A DNA stretch of 64,000 nt from an uncultured Halomicronema sp. (lineage in GTDB: Bacteria; Cyanobacteriota; Cyanobacteriia; Phormidesmidales; Phormidesmidaceae): positions 34,987-98,986 of the forward strand of contig CALCCA010000112.1 of the NCBI GenBank assembly GCA_937899725.1. The letters are read 5' to 3'. Numbering within the stretch: position 1 is the first letter of the stretch; every line of letters starts with the position of its first letter. The notes below the pieces were generated by a model. The model made no database searches and was not told where the DNA came from. It saw nothing but the letters and a program-made list of their open reading frames with translations. A program made the translations under genes and the position numbers. Shown one piece after another: positions 8,638-16,958 of the stretch.

Positions 8638-10104
8638 ATGGCGATCGCACTCTCCCCCTCCACTTTTATTCATAAGCCCATCAAGTTTGGCACTGACGGT
8701 TGGCGGGGCATGATGGCGGCTGATTTCACCTTTGAGCGTGTGCAGCAGGTCGCGCAGGTGGCCGCCCACGTGCTCAAGCAGTGCTACGGCGAACAAACCG
8801 GCAGCAACACCGTGATTGTGGGGCACGATCGCCGATTTCTCTCGCCCGAATTTGCCCGCACGGCAGCGGAGGCGATCGCGGCGCAGGGTTTCGATGTCAT
8901 GTTGTCAGAGGATTTTGCTCCCACCCCAGCCTTTAGCTGGGCGGCGAAAGATCAGGGTGCTCTGGGTGCGGTCGTGATTACGGCCAGTCATAACCCGGCC
9001 GCTTACAACGGGTTCAAAATCAAAAGTGCCTTTGGCGGATCGGTGCCCCTAGAGGTCACGCAAAAAGTAGAAGCTCAGTTAGATCAAACCTTTACTCCAG
9101 CAGCTCAGCCCGGTAAGCTAACGCGCTTTGATCCGTGGGCCAGCTATTGCCAAGAGCTGCAGTCGAAGGTGGATCTGGCGGCGATTCAGGCGGCGATCAC
9201 CAATGGTCAGCTGACGGTGTTTGCCGATGTCATGCATGGGTCGGCAGCGACGGGGCTCGCCCGCTTGCTCGGTCAGCCAGTACAAGAGTTGAACACCGAC
9301 GCCGATCCCCTGTTTGAAGGGGGCGCCCCAGAACCGTTGCCCAAGTATCTGCAGCGCATGTTGAAGAAGATTGCCGCCTATCAGCCCGAAGTGGCGGGTG
9401 GCTTGGTGGCTGGCCTGGTGTTTGATGGTGACAGCGATCGCATCGCGGCGGTCGATGGTCGGGGCCAGTTTCTCAGCTCGCAGATTTTGATTCCTATCCT
9501 GATCGACCACTTAACGCAGGTGCACGGCTACTCGGGCGAAGTGATCAAAACGATCAGTGGTTCTAATTTGATTCCTCAGGTGGCGGCACTCCACAACTTG
9601 CCGCTGCATGAAACCGCTGTCGGCTACAAATACATTGCCGATCGCATGCTGGAGTCACAGGCGCTGATCGGCGGCGAAGAGTCGGGCGGTGTCGGGTATG
9701 GGCACCACATTCCGGAACGGGATGCCCTGCTGTCGGCCCTCTATGTGCTGGAGGCGGTGGTGAAATCAGGCATGGACCTGAGCGATCGCTATCGGCAGCT
9801 GCAAGAAAAAACGGGCTATTTTTCTGATTACGATCGCATTGATTTGCCGCTGCCCAACATGACCATCCGCGATCAGCTGCTGCAAGAGTTGCAGACCAAC
9901 TGTCCGCAAACCGTGGCGGGCAAAGCGGTTACCCACTGTCTCTCCATCGATGGCTATAAGCTGACGCTGGCCGATGGGAGCTGGTTGCTCATCCGCTTTA
10001 GTGGCACGGAGCCCGTGCTGCGACTCTACAGCGAGGCCAGCACGTTAGAAGAGGTGCATAAACATCTCAATTGGGCGAAAGACTGGGCCACCGCGATCGG
10101 CTAA
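8638..10104 (+). CDS. Phosphoglucomutase/phosphomannomutase family protein
   Basis: A 488-residue alpha-D-phosphohexomutase, which converts hexose 1- and 6-phosphates through a phosphoserine intermediate. The catalytic serine is in TASHNP (Ser117), the metal-binding loop is DGDSDR (about residues 260-265), the sugar-binding loop is GGEESGG, and the phosphate-binding loop is RFSGTEPVLRLY near the C-terminus. All four domains are therefore present and apparently active. It probably feeds glycogen, cell-wall or exopolysaccharide sugar nucleotides; glucose versus mannose versus glucosamine specificity cannot be read from the sequence. The ATG at 8638 follows a weakly AT-rich leader without an evident Shine-Dalgarno sequence. 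Confidence 0.93.
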   Translation: MAIALSPSTFIHKPIKFGTDGWRGMMAADFTFERVQQVAQVAAHVLKQCYGEQTGSNTVIVGHDRRFLSPEFARTAAEAIAAQGFDVMLSEDFAPTPAFSWAAKDQGALGAVVITASHNPAAYNGFKIKSAFGGSVPLEVTQKVEAQLDQTFTPAAQPGKLTRFDPWASYCQELQSKVDLAAIQAAITNGQLTVFADVMHGSAATGLARLLGQPVQELNTDADPLFEGGAPEPLPKYLQRMLKKIAAYQPEVAGGLVAGLVFDGDSDRIAAVDGRGQFLSSQILIPILIDHLTQVHGYSGEVIKTISGSNLIPQVAALHNLPLHETAVGYKYIADRMLESQALIGGEESGGVGYGHHIPERDALLSALYVLEAVVKSGMDLSDRYRQLQEKTGYFSDYDRIDLPLPNMTIRDQLLQELQTNCPQTVAGKAVTHCLSIDGYKLTLADGSWLLIRFSGTEPVLRLYSEASTLEEVHKHLNWAKDWATAIG

Positions 10105-10155
10105 TCTACAGGTTCGACCATCGACAGCCCACTCATTGAGAATTGAGATTGGCCG

Positions 10156-11715
10156 TTAATTGATTCGTTTATTTTCGCCCTCTTCTTTGCCCGAATTTTT
10201 GACGTTCACAATTCGCTTTAACAAGCTGAACCAGAAGTTCGCCCCCATTGAGAGCGCGAAGCCAGTGATTAACCAGCCGATCGCCCGGCGGGGAATCAAG
10301 GGCACGAACCAGCTTTCTTGCGCCAACTGTTGCTTGTCGGTCACGGCTTCGCTGTAGCCCAGCGGAATCGGTAAACCGCTCAGGACGCTGTCCACTTCTT
10401 CTTCTAACTGCGCGATTGCTGCGCCCTCAGGATTGGCCGTGGCGAATTCTTCAGCGGCTTGGGTAACGGCATTGCGAATCGCCGGATCCCGCGATAGCCG
10501 ATCTAACATATGCAGCGAGTCAGCGTTGAGTGAAATGGCGATCGCGAAACCAATCAAAAGGCTCACTGCCTTGGCATTGCGGCGATAGACGCCAGAAGCT
10601 CGATTCATGCCTCGATCAAACCACGCCTCGACTTCTATCCCCAGAGACTGCACGTCGCTTTCGAGATCGGCCAGATAGATCTTGAGATTGCTGACGGAAT
10701 CATCCTTCAGATCTTGCATGGTGCTGAGCACGGTATCGCTCGCCGTTGCGGCTAACGAACTGCGCGCCTTTTCGGCCAGTGAAATGAGATTGGCCTGCAG
10801 ACTTTTCGGAAACACTTGGCTGTCGAGCCGACTAATAATGGCTTTGGCCATCCCCGCATCTTTGCCGACTAAGCTTTTGAGTTCGTAGTAGGCTGGGCTG
10901 CTGCGATCGACAATGGAAACGAGTTCTTGCAAGTTGGGCTGAATCGTTTTTATCAGGGCCGATTTATCTAAGGTGGTGCTGGCCAAAGTCTTTTTGAGAT
11001 ACTGCAGTCGCCGCATAAAGGTCTCAGTGAGATGGTGATTGTCGGGCAAGACGTCTTGCGCAGCAGCAATAAACTCATCCAGCCGAAAAACCAGCCGATC
11101 AATAGTTTCTGATAGCGTCGTGCGCTTTTCTCTGAAATCACTGATCAGCTGACCAATTGACTGCTCTAAATCGCGAAATTCGGCATTGAGCAAAAATTCA
11201 TTCGCCGTGCTGGCTCTGAGATCATTGACCATGTGATTAAGTGGCAGCAGCAGTTTGTCTTCCACAAATCGCCCAAGTCGACCTTCGAGCAAGACTTTCC
11301 TCAAATCTTCGATCTGCAGATTTTCTAACAGTGCCTGGGCAAAAGTTTTGCCGGGAATGTATGAGGGGCCGCTGGTTTTGTCACCAAAGACGTTGCGCGC
11401 GCGAGTGATTGTGCGATAAATCTGACCCACTATTTGGTTGATCAGCCGAAAGAAACCGGCGATGGGGCCAGTGGCTTCTTGGTTTAAGCTCCGCACAATT
11501 GGCGTGTCGTACAACTGATCAGCAAAAGCCTGTGCCGCTTCTTTGCTCTCATCGTCATTTGCCGCAATCAACACTTCAATCGATCGCTTTAAATGCTCCG
11601 CCCGCCATTGCAGTAGCGTGCCAATGATTTCTTGAATTTCACTCGCCAGTAGGCTCAGGGTTAAGTAAATAAAAACTAAGCCGATCGCGATTTCTAAAAT
11701 AAACGGGATGGTCAT
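10156..11715 (-). CDS. Membrane-anchored hypothetical protein with long coiled/helical middle
   Basis: A 519-residue protein of unknown function. One membrane helix lies at the N-terminus (about residues 5-25, FILEIAIGLVFIYLTLSLLA). A long charged helical middle of about 350 residues has heptad-like patterns. Two further helices lie at about residues 387-408 and 477-498, before a short charged tail. The lack of cysteines and the helical layout suggest a scaffold or envelope protein, but nothing catalytic is visible. It converges with the phosphohexomutase gene across a 51-bp gap. Confidence 0.8.
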   Translation of the reverse strand: MTIPFILEIAIGLVFIYLTLSLLASEIQEIIGTLLQWRAEHLKRSIEVLIAANDDESKEAAQAFADQLYDTPIVRSLNQEATGPIAGFFRLINQIVGQIYRTITRARNVFGDKTSGPSYIPGKTFAQALLENLQIEDLRKVLLEGRLGRFVEDKLLLPLNHMVNDLRASTANEFLLNAEFRDLEQSIGQLISDFREKRTTLSETIDRLVFRLDEFIAAAQDVLPDNHHLTETFMRRLQYLKKTLASTTLDKSALIKTIQPNLQELVSIVDRSSPAYYELKSLVGKDAGMAKAIISRLDSQVFPKSLQANLISLAEKARSSLAATASDTVLSTMQDLKDDSVSNLKIYLADLESDVQSLGIEVEAWFDRGMNRASGVYRRNAKAVSLLIGFAIAISLNADSLHMLDRLSRDPAIRNAVTQAAEEFATANPEGAAIAQLEEEVDSVLSGLPIPLGYSEAVTDKQQLAQESWFVPLIPRRAIGWLITGFALSMGANFWFSLLKRIVNVKNSGKEEGENKRIN

Positions 11716-12069
11716 ATCGATTTCTCAGTGCAGACACACAAATGAAACGGCAGCTATCCGCAAAACGTCCTCAGCGACGACCAACTTGTTTTCATACAGC
11801 CGTGGCAAATCGGCACTTAAGCGGCATCCAAGATGGTTGAGCAACCCCTCAAAATCTTTGACCTTTTAAGGTGACGAGGTTGACGGGTCGCATCAATCTA
11901 ATCAACTATGGGCACCGCAACAGCCCTGGGAAATTGAAGCACAGAGAGTTAGGAACTGCAGCTAGCGCCCTGATCAAGTCAAGCCAATTTGGCATATTGG
12001 GCGAGATGCTAACGTCGCCCCACCGGATGACTGCCAGACTCGCCGTCAGGAGCCATGCGATTCAATCTT
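11716..12069. other. Gene-free stretch
   Basis: About 350 bases holding the upstream region of the membrane protein gene and the 3' flank of the cyAbrB gene. I see no convincing terminator, RNA or small gene here. Confidence 0.4.
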
Positions 12070-12459
12070 TTAGTCTTCGGCATCGTCTTCGCCGAGCTGT
12101 TTGAGATGAATATGCTTACGACCCAGCGAAATCTCAAACTCATCCCCCGGTTTCAACCCCATCTGTTTGGTATAGGTTGAGCCAATGAGCAAATTCCCGT
12201 TAGATTGCACCGTAATCCGATAGCTGGCACTCCGTCCCCCGCGTCCGTTCGTGCTCTGTTCGCTATCAAGTTCGATCCCTTCAGCGGCAATCAGCGCATT
12301 CATGAACTTCATCATGTTGACGCGCTCGGCCCCACTTTTGGTGATGGTGTAATAGCCACACGCCTTCGCCTTTTCCTCTTTGGTGTAGTCTTCTAATTCC
12401 TTTACTTTTTGGACAAGTGCCTGTCCAGTTAGCATCTCAACCTTTTGCTTTTCAGCCAT
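12070..12459 (-). CDS. AbrB-like transcriptional regulator (cyAbrB)
   Basis: A 129-residue regulator of the cyanobacterial AbrB family from ATG 12459; an extended in-frame start 36 bases upstream is unlikely because MAEKQKVEMLTG is the usual N-terminus. The C-terminal SpoVT/AbrB-type swapped-hairpin DNA-binding domain is seen in SYRITVQSNGNLLIG and GLKPGDEFEISLGRKHIHL. The middle has the cyanobacterial signature KACGYYTITKSGAERVNMMKF. It looks closer to the cyAbrB2 branch, which controls carbon and nitrogen balance and redox genes, than to cyAbrB1. That subgroup call is from memory. It stands alone, with AT-rich DNA upstream as expected for an autoregulated gene. Confidence 0.92.
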   Translation of the reverse strand: MAEKQKVEMLTGQALVQKVKELEDYTKEEKAKACGYYTITKSGAERVNMMKFMNALIAAEGIELDSEQSTNGRGGRSASYRITVQSNGNLLIGSTYTKQMGLKPGDEFEISLGRKHIHLKQLGEDDAED

Positions 12460-13144
12460 TGTTGATGTCTCGTGATCTACAACAGTTCCGTACACATAGC
12501 GAAGGATGCATTAAAAATATTGCAAATCCTACCGCCGTTAACTGTAATCCCAAAATCAAAAAACAGATCTATCAGATTGCGTTTCTTAGCATTAATGTTG
12601 ATTATGAAAAATAGAGATATTTGCTCCGGCGGCTGATTGAACTAATCCACCGAACTCATTGATCAAGGCAAAAATAATAGCGCAGAATCGGAAGCGTGAA
12701 CGACTAATTTTGACGTGATGTGTGTAGAAGGTAACTATCAAACCACTGAACACTAATTGTTAAATAACGCAGTCTGAGTCTGGAATTTTTAGCTCGATCC
12801 AGTACTGGCAGAGCGTAATCTTTATGGTTTTCACGCTGCTCATTGACGGGTTAATTAATCTCAGTCCTGGCCATTCCCCAACTGTCGACCACGTGGTCTC
12901 ACTGTTGTCATTGGATTCTGGTTGCAGCAGGTAAGTCGCGGTGAGTGGAGGCGATGGCGGTATGACGCCGTGGCTTTTGGCTGAAGCGACGAATGGGGGA
13001 AGTGGAGAAGCGGGTTGAAATTGCACGGCAAAGGGGCAGCGTAGGCCTGTGTCGCGATCGCCGATCGCGGCTGCCGTCACAGCCCTCCTACCAATGCCAT
13101 CCCATGGGCTAAGTTAAATGAGCCATTGAGATCGGGAAATCGCC
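12460..13144. other. AT-rich upstream region of cyAbrB
   Basis: About 685 bases between divergent regulators. The part at 12500-12760 is distinctly AT-rich and likely holds the cyAbrB promoter. The part from 12850 to 13080 is GC-richer and can be read as open frame, but without family features. No RNA or repeat was seen. Confidence 0.45.
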
Positions 13145-13588
13145 ATGAAGCTAACGAAGCGAGGGCATTACAGCGTTAAAGCGCTCTTGGATTTAAGTTT
13201 GCAATCGGCTAGCGGTCTCGCCTCAGTGAACGCGATCGCCCAGCGGCAAGATTTACCTGCGCCTTATTTAGAGAAACTGCTGATTGAGCTACGGCGAGCG
13301 AATTTGGTGGTCTCTGTGCGGGGGGCGCAGGGCGGCTATCGGCTGGCCCGGACCGCGGCCAATATTTCCCTCGGTGAAATCTTAGAGGCCGTGGGTGAGA
13401 CTGTCGCGCCGCTGCCTCACTATCAGCCTGATCTAGCCCAGGCCGAAGATTGGGTGACTTTCAGCATTTGGAAACGGCTGCACGAAAAGATGAAGGCGGC
13501 GCTCTTTAGCATTTCGCTAGAAGACCTGTACTACGATGCCCGCAGCTGGCAGGCCGCTCAAGGAGAAAATGCCAGCTTTGTGGTGTAG
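13145..13588 (+). CDS. Rrf2 family transcriptional regulator lacking Fe-S cysteines
   Basis: A 147-residue winged-helix repressor-type protein. MKLTKRGHYSVKALLDL is the typical Rrf2 start. The recognition helix region is VNAIAQRQDLPAPYLEKLL, and the wing is VSVRGAQGGYRLAR. The protein has no cysteine at all, so it cannot hold the 2Fe-2S cluster of IscR or NsrR; some cyanobacterial Rrf2 proteins share this. Its 3' end overlaps cobD/cbiB by 20 bases, so both genes are probably translated together. A role in sensing cobalamin or redox state is inference only. Confidence 0.9.
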   Translation: MKLTKRGHYSVKALLDLSLQSASGLASVNAIAQRQDLPAPYLEKLLIELRRANLVVSVRGAQGGYRLARTAANISLGEILEAVGETVAPLPHYQPDLAQAEDWVTFSIWKRLHEKMKAALFSISLEDLYYDARSWQAAQGENASFVV

Positions 13589-14561
13589 TGGGCCAATTTT
13601 TGTCCTGTGGTTGGCGAGTCTGCTCGATTTTGTGGTTGGCGACCCTTGGGGCTGGCTGCATCCGGTGCAGGTCATGGGCGGGGCGATTCGCGCCTATGAG
13701 CAGGTGGTCTTTAATTGCGTTAAAAGTCCCTTGGGGCAGCGTTGCCTGGGGGTTGGACTCGGTTTAGGCTTGCCCGTACTGAGTGGCGCGATCGCGATCG
13801 CCCTCACCTCGGGAGCCTGGCAGCTACATCCGCTCCTGGGCGGCGGGGTAGCCACAGTGATGTTGGCGAGCTGTCTGGCGGGCCGGAGCTTGCGCCGCGC
13901 CGCCGATGACGTGCTCTTACCGCTCCATGCTGGTAACTTGCCCGAAGCGCGCAACCGCCTCAGACTCTACGTCGGGCGTGACACACAGAACCTCTCGGCC
14001 ACTGAAATCTTGCGCGCCGTTATGGAAACTATTAGCGAAAATGCGACCGACGGCGTGATGGCGCCGCTGTTTTATGCGCTGGTGGGCATGGCGATCACGC
14101 CGGTACTGGGAGTGGGTCTGGCGATCGCCTACAAAGCGCTCAGCACGCTAGATTCCATGGTGGGCTATCGTTCCGCCCCTTACACCGATTTGGGCTGGTT
14201 CAGCGCCCGGCTAGAAGATGCGGCGACCTGGTTACCTTGCCGTCTGACCGTGCTGACGGTGGCGCTGCTGGCCGGTCAGCCAGGCCGAGTATGGCGCTTG
14301 TGTCGGCGCGATGCGGCGGCCGATCCCAGTCCTAACGCGGGCTGGAGTGAATGCGCCTACGCGGCGGCATTGGGCGTGCAGTTGGGCGGCGTCAATGTTT
14401 ATCGTGGTGCGGTCAAACAGAAACCGCTGTTGGGTGAACCGCTGCGCCCAATCACAGCTGGCCTGATTGCTCAAGGGTTACGACTCACCCGGTGGTCATT
14501 TTTGACTTGGCTCGTCGGGGGCAGCTTGCTCCTCAGCCTGCGCTATCCGCCCCTGTGTTGA
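13569..14561 (+). CDS. cobD: Adenosylcobinamide-phosphate synthase CobD/CbiB
   Basis: A polytopic membrane enzyme that attaches the aminopropanol arm to adenosylcobyric acid in cobalamin biosynthesis. About 330 residues from ATG 13569, which has AAGGAG six bases upstream; the open frame extends to 13536 but without a better site. Family landmarks are LLDFVVGDPWGWLHPVQVMGG at the N-terminus, ILRAVMETISENATDGVMAPLF in the middle, and the LDSMVGYRSAPYTDLGWFSAR stretch. The start overlaps the Rrf2 gene. No cobalamin riboswitch is apparent upstream of the pair. No other cobalamin gene lies in the window. Confidence 0.95.
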   Translation: MPALWCSGPIFVLWLASLLDFVVGDPWGWLHPVQVMGGAIRAYEQVVFNCVKSPLGQRCLGVGLGLGLPVLSGAIAIALTSGAWQLHPLLGGGVATVMLASCLAGRSLRRAADDVLLPLHAGNLPEARNRLRLYVGRDTQNLSATEILRAVMETISENATDGVMAPLFYALVGMAITPVLGVGLAIAYKALSTLDSMVGYRSAPYTDLGWFSARLEDAATWLPCRLTVLTVALLAGQPGRVWRLCRRDAAADPSPNAGWSECAYAAALGVQLGGVNVYRGAVKQKPLLGEPLRPITAGLIAQGLRLTRWSFLTWLVGGSLLLSLRYPPLC

Positions 14562-14861
14562 GGGCATATGGCTAGGCAAGGGCTCGATGCGAAAGCTTTC
14601 CCCTGCGATCAGGCTGCTATTTTTGAGCCCCTCACCACATAGGATTTGTGTGGAGCAATCGGGCTAACAATCGAATTTGGCCAGCGTTCGAGCCCCCTGA
14701 AAGCGGTAAGTGATGGATAATCCAAAAAGGCCGCCGCTCAAACATCATGATTGGGCGATCGCGGCACCAACCCAACCCACCGTCCGCTTGCTCTTTGCAG
14801 TCCGCTGAGCCGTGCCCACACTGTGAACTGATTGTTTTTGAGCTTTTATGAGTTTTAACTG
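14562..14861. other. Spacer between cobD and pyrR
   Basis: Three hundred bases with no open frame worth calling. No PyrR-type attenuator could be recognised by eye, and a promoter for pyrR presumably lies within the last 100 bases. Confidence 0.4.
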
Positions 14862-15398
14862 ATGGCTAGCTTTGTTGACATTCTCACCACAGAAGAACTG
14901 CGGCGCACCGTCAACCGCCTCGCTTCAGAAATTGTGGAGCGTGCTGGAGCGTTAGACAACCTTGCTTTAGTGGGCATTCACACTCGGGGCGTGCCTCTCG
15001 CGCACTTGCTAGCCGAACAAATTGCTCACTTAGAAAATTTTGCCGTGGCCCTCGGCACGCTGGATATCACCTTTTATCGAGACGATCTCGACAGTATTGG
15101 CATTCGCACCCCCGAGCGCACTGACATTGACTTTGACCTGTCAGGCAAAACGCTGGTGCTAGTGGATGATGTGATCTTTAGTGGGCGCACTATTCGCGCT
15201 GCCCTCAACGCCGTGACTGACTATGGCCGACCAGAAATGATTCAGCTGGCAGTCCTCATTGATCGCGGCCATCGGCAACTCCCGATTCACCCTGATTTTG
15301 TTGGTAAAGCGGTGCCCACTGCTCGCCATGAAGTGGTCAAGGTCTTTTTGTCAGATATTGATGGCCACGATGCCGTGCAGCTGTTGCGCCGCGACTAG
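14862..15398 (+). CDS. pyrR: Bifunctional pyrimidine regulator / uracil phosphoribosyltransferase PyrR
   Basis: A 178-residue type I phosphoribosyltransferase. The PRPP loop is [35 protein letters not shown] and the basic [16 protein letters not shown] stretch (here [18 protein letters not shown]) are diagnostic for PyrR. It makes UMP from uracil and PRPP; in Firmicutes it also binds pyr mRNA for attenuation. Whether it binds RNA in cyanobacteria is not established, and no pyr gene is next to it. The length is normal for the family. Confidence 0.94.
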   Translation: MASFVDILTTEELRRTVNRLASEIVERAGALDNLALVGIHTRGVPLAHLLAEQIAHLENFAVALGTLDITFYRDDLDSIGIRTPERTDIDFDLSGKTLVLVDDVIFSGRTIRAALNAVTDYGRPEMIQLAVLIDRGHRQLPIHPDFVGKAVPTARHEVVKVFLSDIDGHDAVQLLRRD

Positions 15399-15530
15399 GC
15401 CATTAAGCTGGTTGCCGTGACCTAGATGCGTTTCTTCATTGAGGGGAATGGAGCCTGGGAGCAGCGGCGCAAGGGGGCGAAATTTCGAGCGCTTGTTTCG
15501 CTATCTGGCAGAACGCGATCACTCCGAGCG

Positions 15531-16673
15531 CTAAGAGTTGGAAAGACCGCTGAGGAAACCGCCGCTGAGGCGACTGATGGCGCGTTGGGCGACTTCGCTG
15601 TAGCCCAGCTTGCCGTTAAACAGTTTCACGATAGTCGGGGCGGCATTGGGCCGCTTGACGCCAATGCGATAGGCCAGCTTCGGCGCTTTGTAAAACACCT
15701 GGGCCAGCCGTTTTGCCCAGCGCATATCTTGCCCCCATTCGGCTTGCATCACGTGGGTATAGCCCTCTAGAGCGTTGAGGTCGCCCGCGATCGCTCGGTC
15801 AATTGCCGCTGCCGCCTTGACCCCGCTAAACAACGCGGGCCGAATGCCCTCTGCCGTAAACGGATCGACCACGCAGGCAGCTTCCCCCACTAACAGGGCG
15901 TTTTGGGTATGCAGTCGCTGGTCGCCATCCCACGCCAAGATGGGGTGCCCGTGGGCCTTTTGCTGCGACATCGTCACATCAAACTGGGTGGCATAGTCAG
16001 CAATGGGCGCTCGCAGATCTTGACGACGCTGGTCACCCACTCGCATGACGCCCCCCCCGATGGAATAGCCATCCGCTTTCGGAAAATTCCATAGGTAGCC
16101 GTGCTGCACCATGCCCATTTCTAGGTAAAGCAGCGGCTCGTCCGGCATTTCTAAGCGCGGTTCAATCTCGACGGCGGCGGCCAGCAAGTGACGCCGCTGG
16201 GTAAAGCCCAACCATTTGGCCATGACCCCGCGTCCGCCATCGGCAGCCAGTAGGTACCGGCCCTCAACTGGCCCGCGCGACGTTTCGACCTGCCAGCGAT
16301 CGCCCTTAAATTCGATCCCTTTGGCCTTGGTCTCTTGCCATAGTTCGGCTCCTTGGCGCTGAGCTTGCTGCACCAAAAAATAGTCAAACTGATCACGGCG
16401 CACCATCCACAGGGCTTCGTCGTCGGGCACCTCCGCATCAACCGGGTCGGTCATCTTCCAGGTGCAGCGAATGCGCTTGACCCGGACCGAAATGGCGGGT
16501 GAAAAGTCGAAGTCAAACCACTCGGCCACTTGGGGGGAGACGCCGCCGCCACAGGGCTTATAGCGCGGTAACGCTTCCCGCTCAATCAGCAAAACCGAGT
16601 GGCCTTGCTTGGCCAGATGATAGGCCGCCGCGCCGCCGCCTGGTCCCGCCCCAACAATAATGCAGTCGTACAT
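15531..16673 (-). CDS. Geranylgeranyl-reductase family FAD oxidoreductase
   Basis: A 380-residue flavoprotein. The N-terminal dinucleotide fold is IIVGAGPGGGAAAYHLAKQG with IERE at the end of the second strand. LPRYKPCGGGVS is the PxxYxxCGG motif of geranylgeranyl reductases. The second FAD contact is LLVGEAACVVDPFTAEGI, with Glu where Asp is usual. The family reduces prenyl chains of chlorophyll, tocopherol or lipids. This protein is shorter than ChlP (about 405) and is probably a paralogue with another substrate. It lies on the same strand as the fusion gene downstream at higher coordinates, with a 285-base gap. Confidence 0.88.
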   Translation of the reverse strand: MYDCIIVGAGPGGGAAAYHLAKQGHSVLLIEREALPRYKPCGGGVSPQVAEWFDFDFSPAISVRVKRIRCTWKMTDPVDAEVPDDEALWMVRRDQFDYFLVQQAQRQGAELWQETKAKGIEFKGDRWQVETSRGPVEGRYLLAADGGRGVMAKWLGFTQRRHLLAAAVEIEPRLEMPDEPLLYLEMGMVQHGYLWNFPKADGYSIGGGVMRVGDQRRQDLRAPIADYATQFDVTMSQQKAHGHPILAWDGDQRLHTQNALLVGEAACVVDPFTAEGIRPALFSGVKAAAAIDRAIAGDLNALEGYTHVMQAEWGQDMRWAKRLAQVFYKAPKLAYRIGVKRPNAAPTIVKLFNGKLGYSEVAQRAISRLSGGFLSGLSNS

Positions 16674-16958
16674 AGTGAGCTCAAATCCGAATAATGCCTA
16701 GTCTGAAAACTGGGATGATTTACCAGTTGCTGCTCGGTGCCAATCCATCTGACGTGACCGATGCGAATGCACTTAAAGTCAGCAGGGGTAGGCGATCGCC
16801 GTTGCCTGATTGAGATTGTGGGCTGGCTGGACGGTTTCGTCAAACCGCGCTGCCCGCTCAAACCATGGCATGCCGATCAAATCTACGGACTGGGTCAGGC
16901 CCCCTCTGTGAACATTCCCCCAAATTTAGAACAACCCTGCTCTGGGCCAACATCACTG

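Noticed and set aside
12760..13080. A 106-codon minus-strand frame upstream of the Rrf2 gene
   Set aside because: No recognisable features and no good start; sits in a promoter region.
13081..13144. Possible cobalamin riboswitch before the rrf2-cobD pair
   Set aside because: The leader is too short and lacks a recognisable B12 box.
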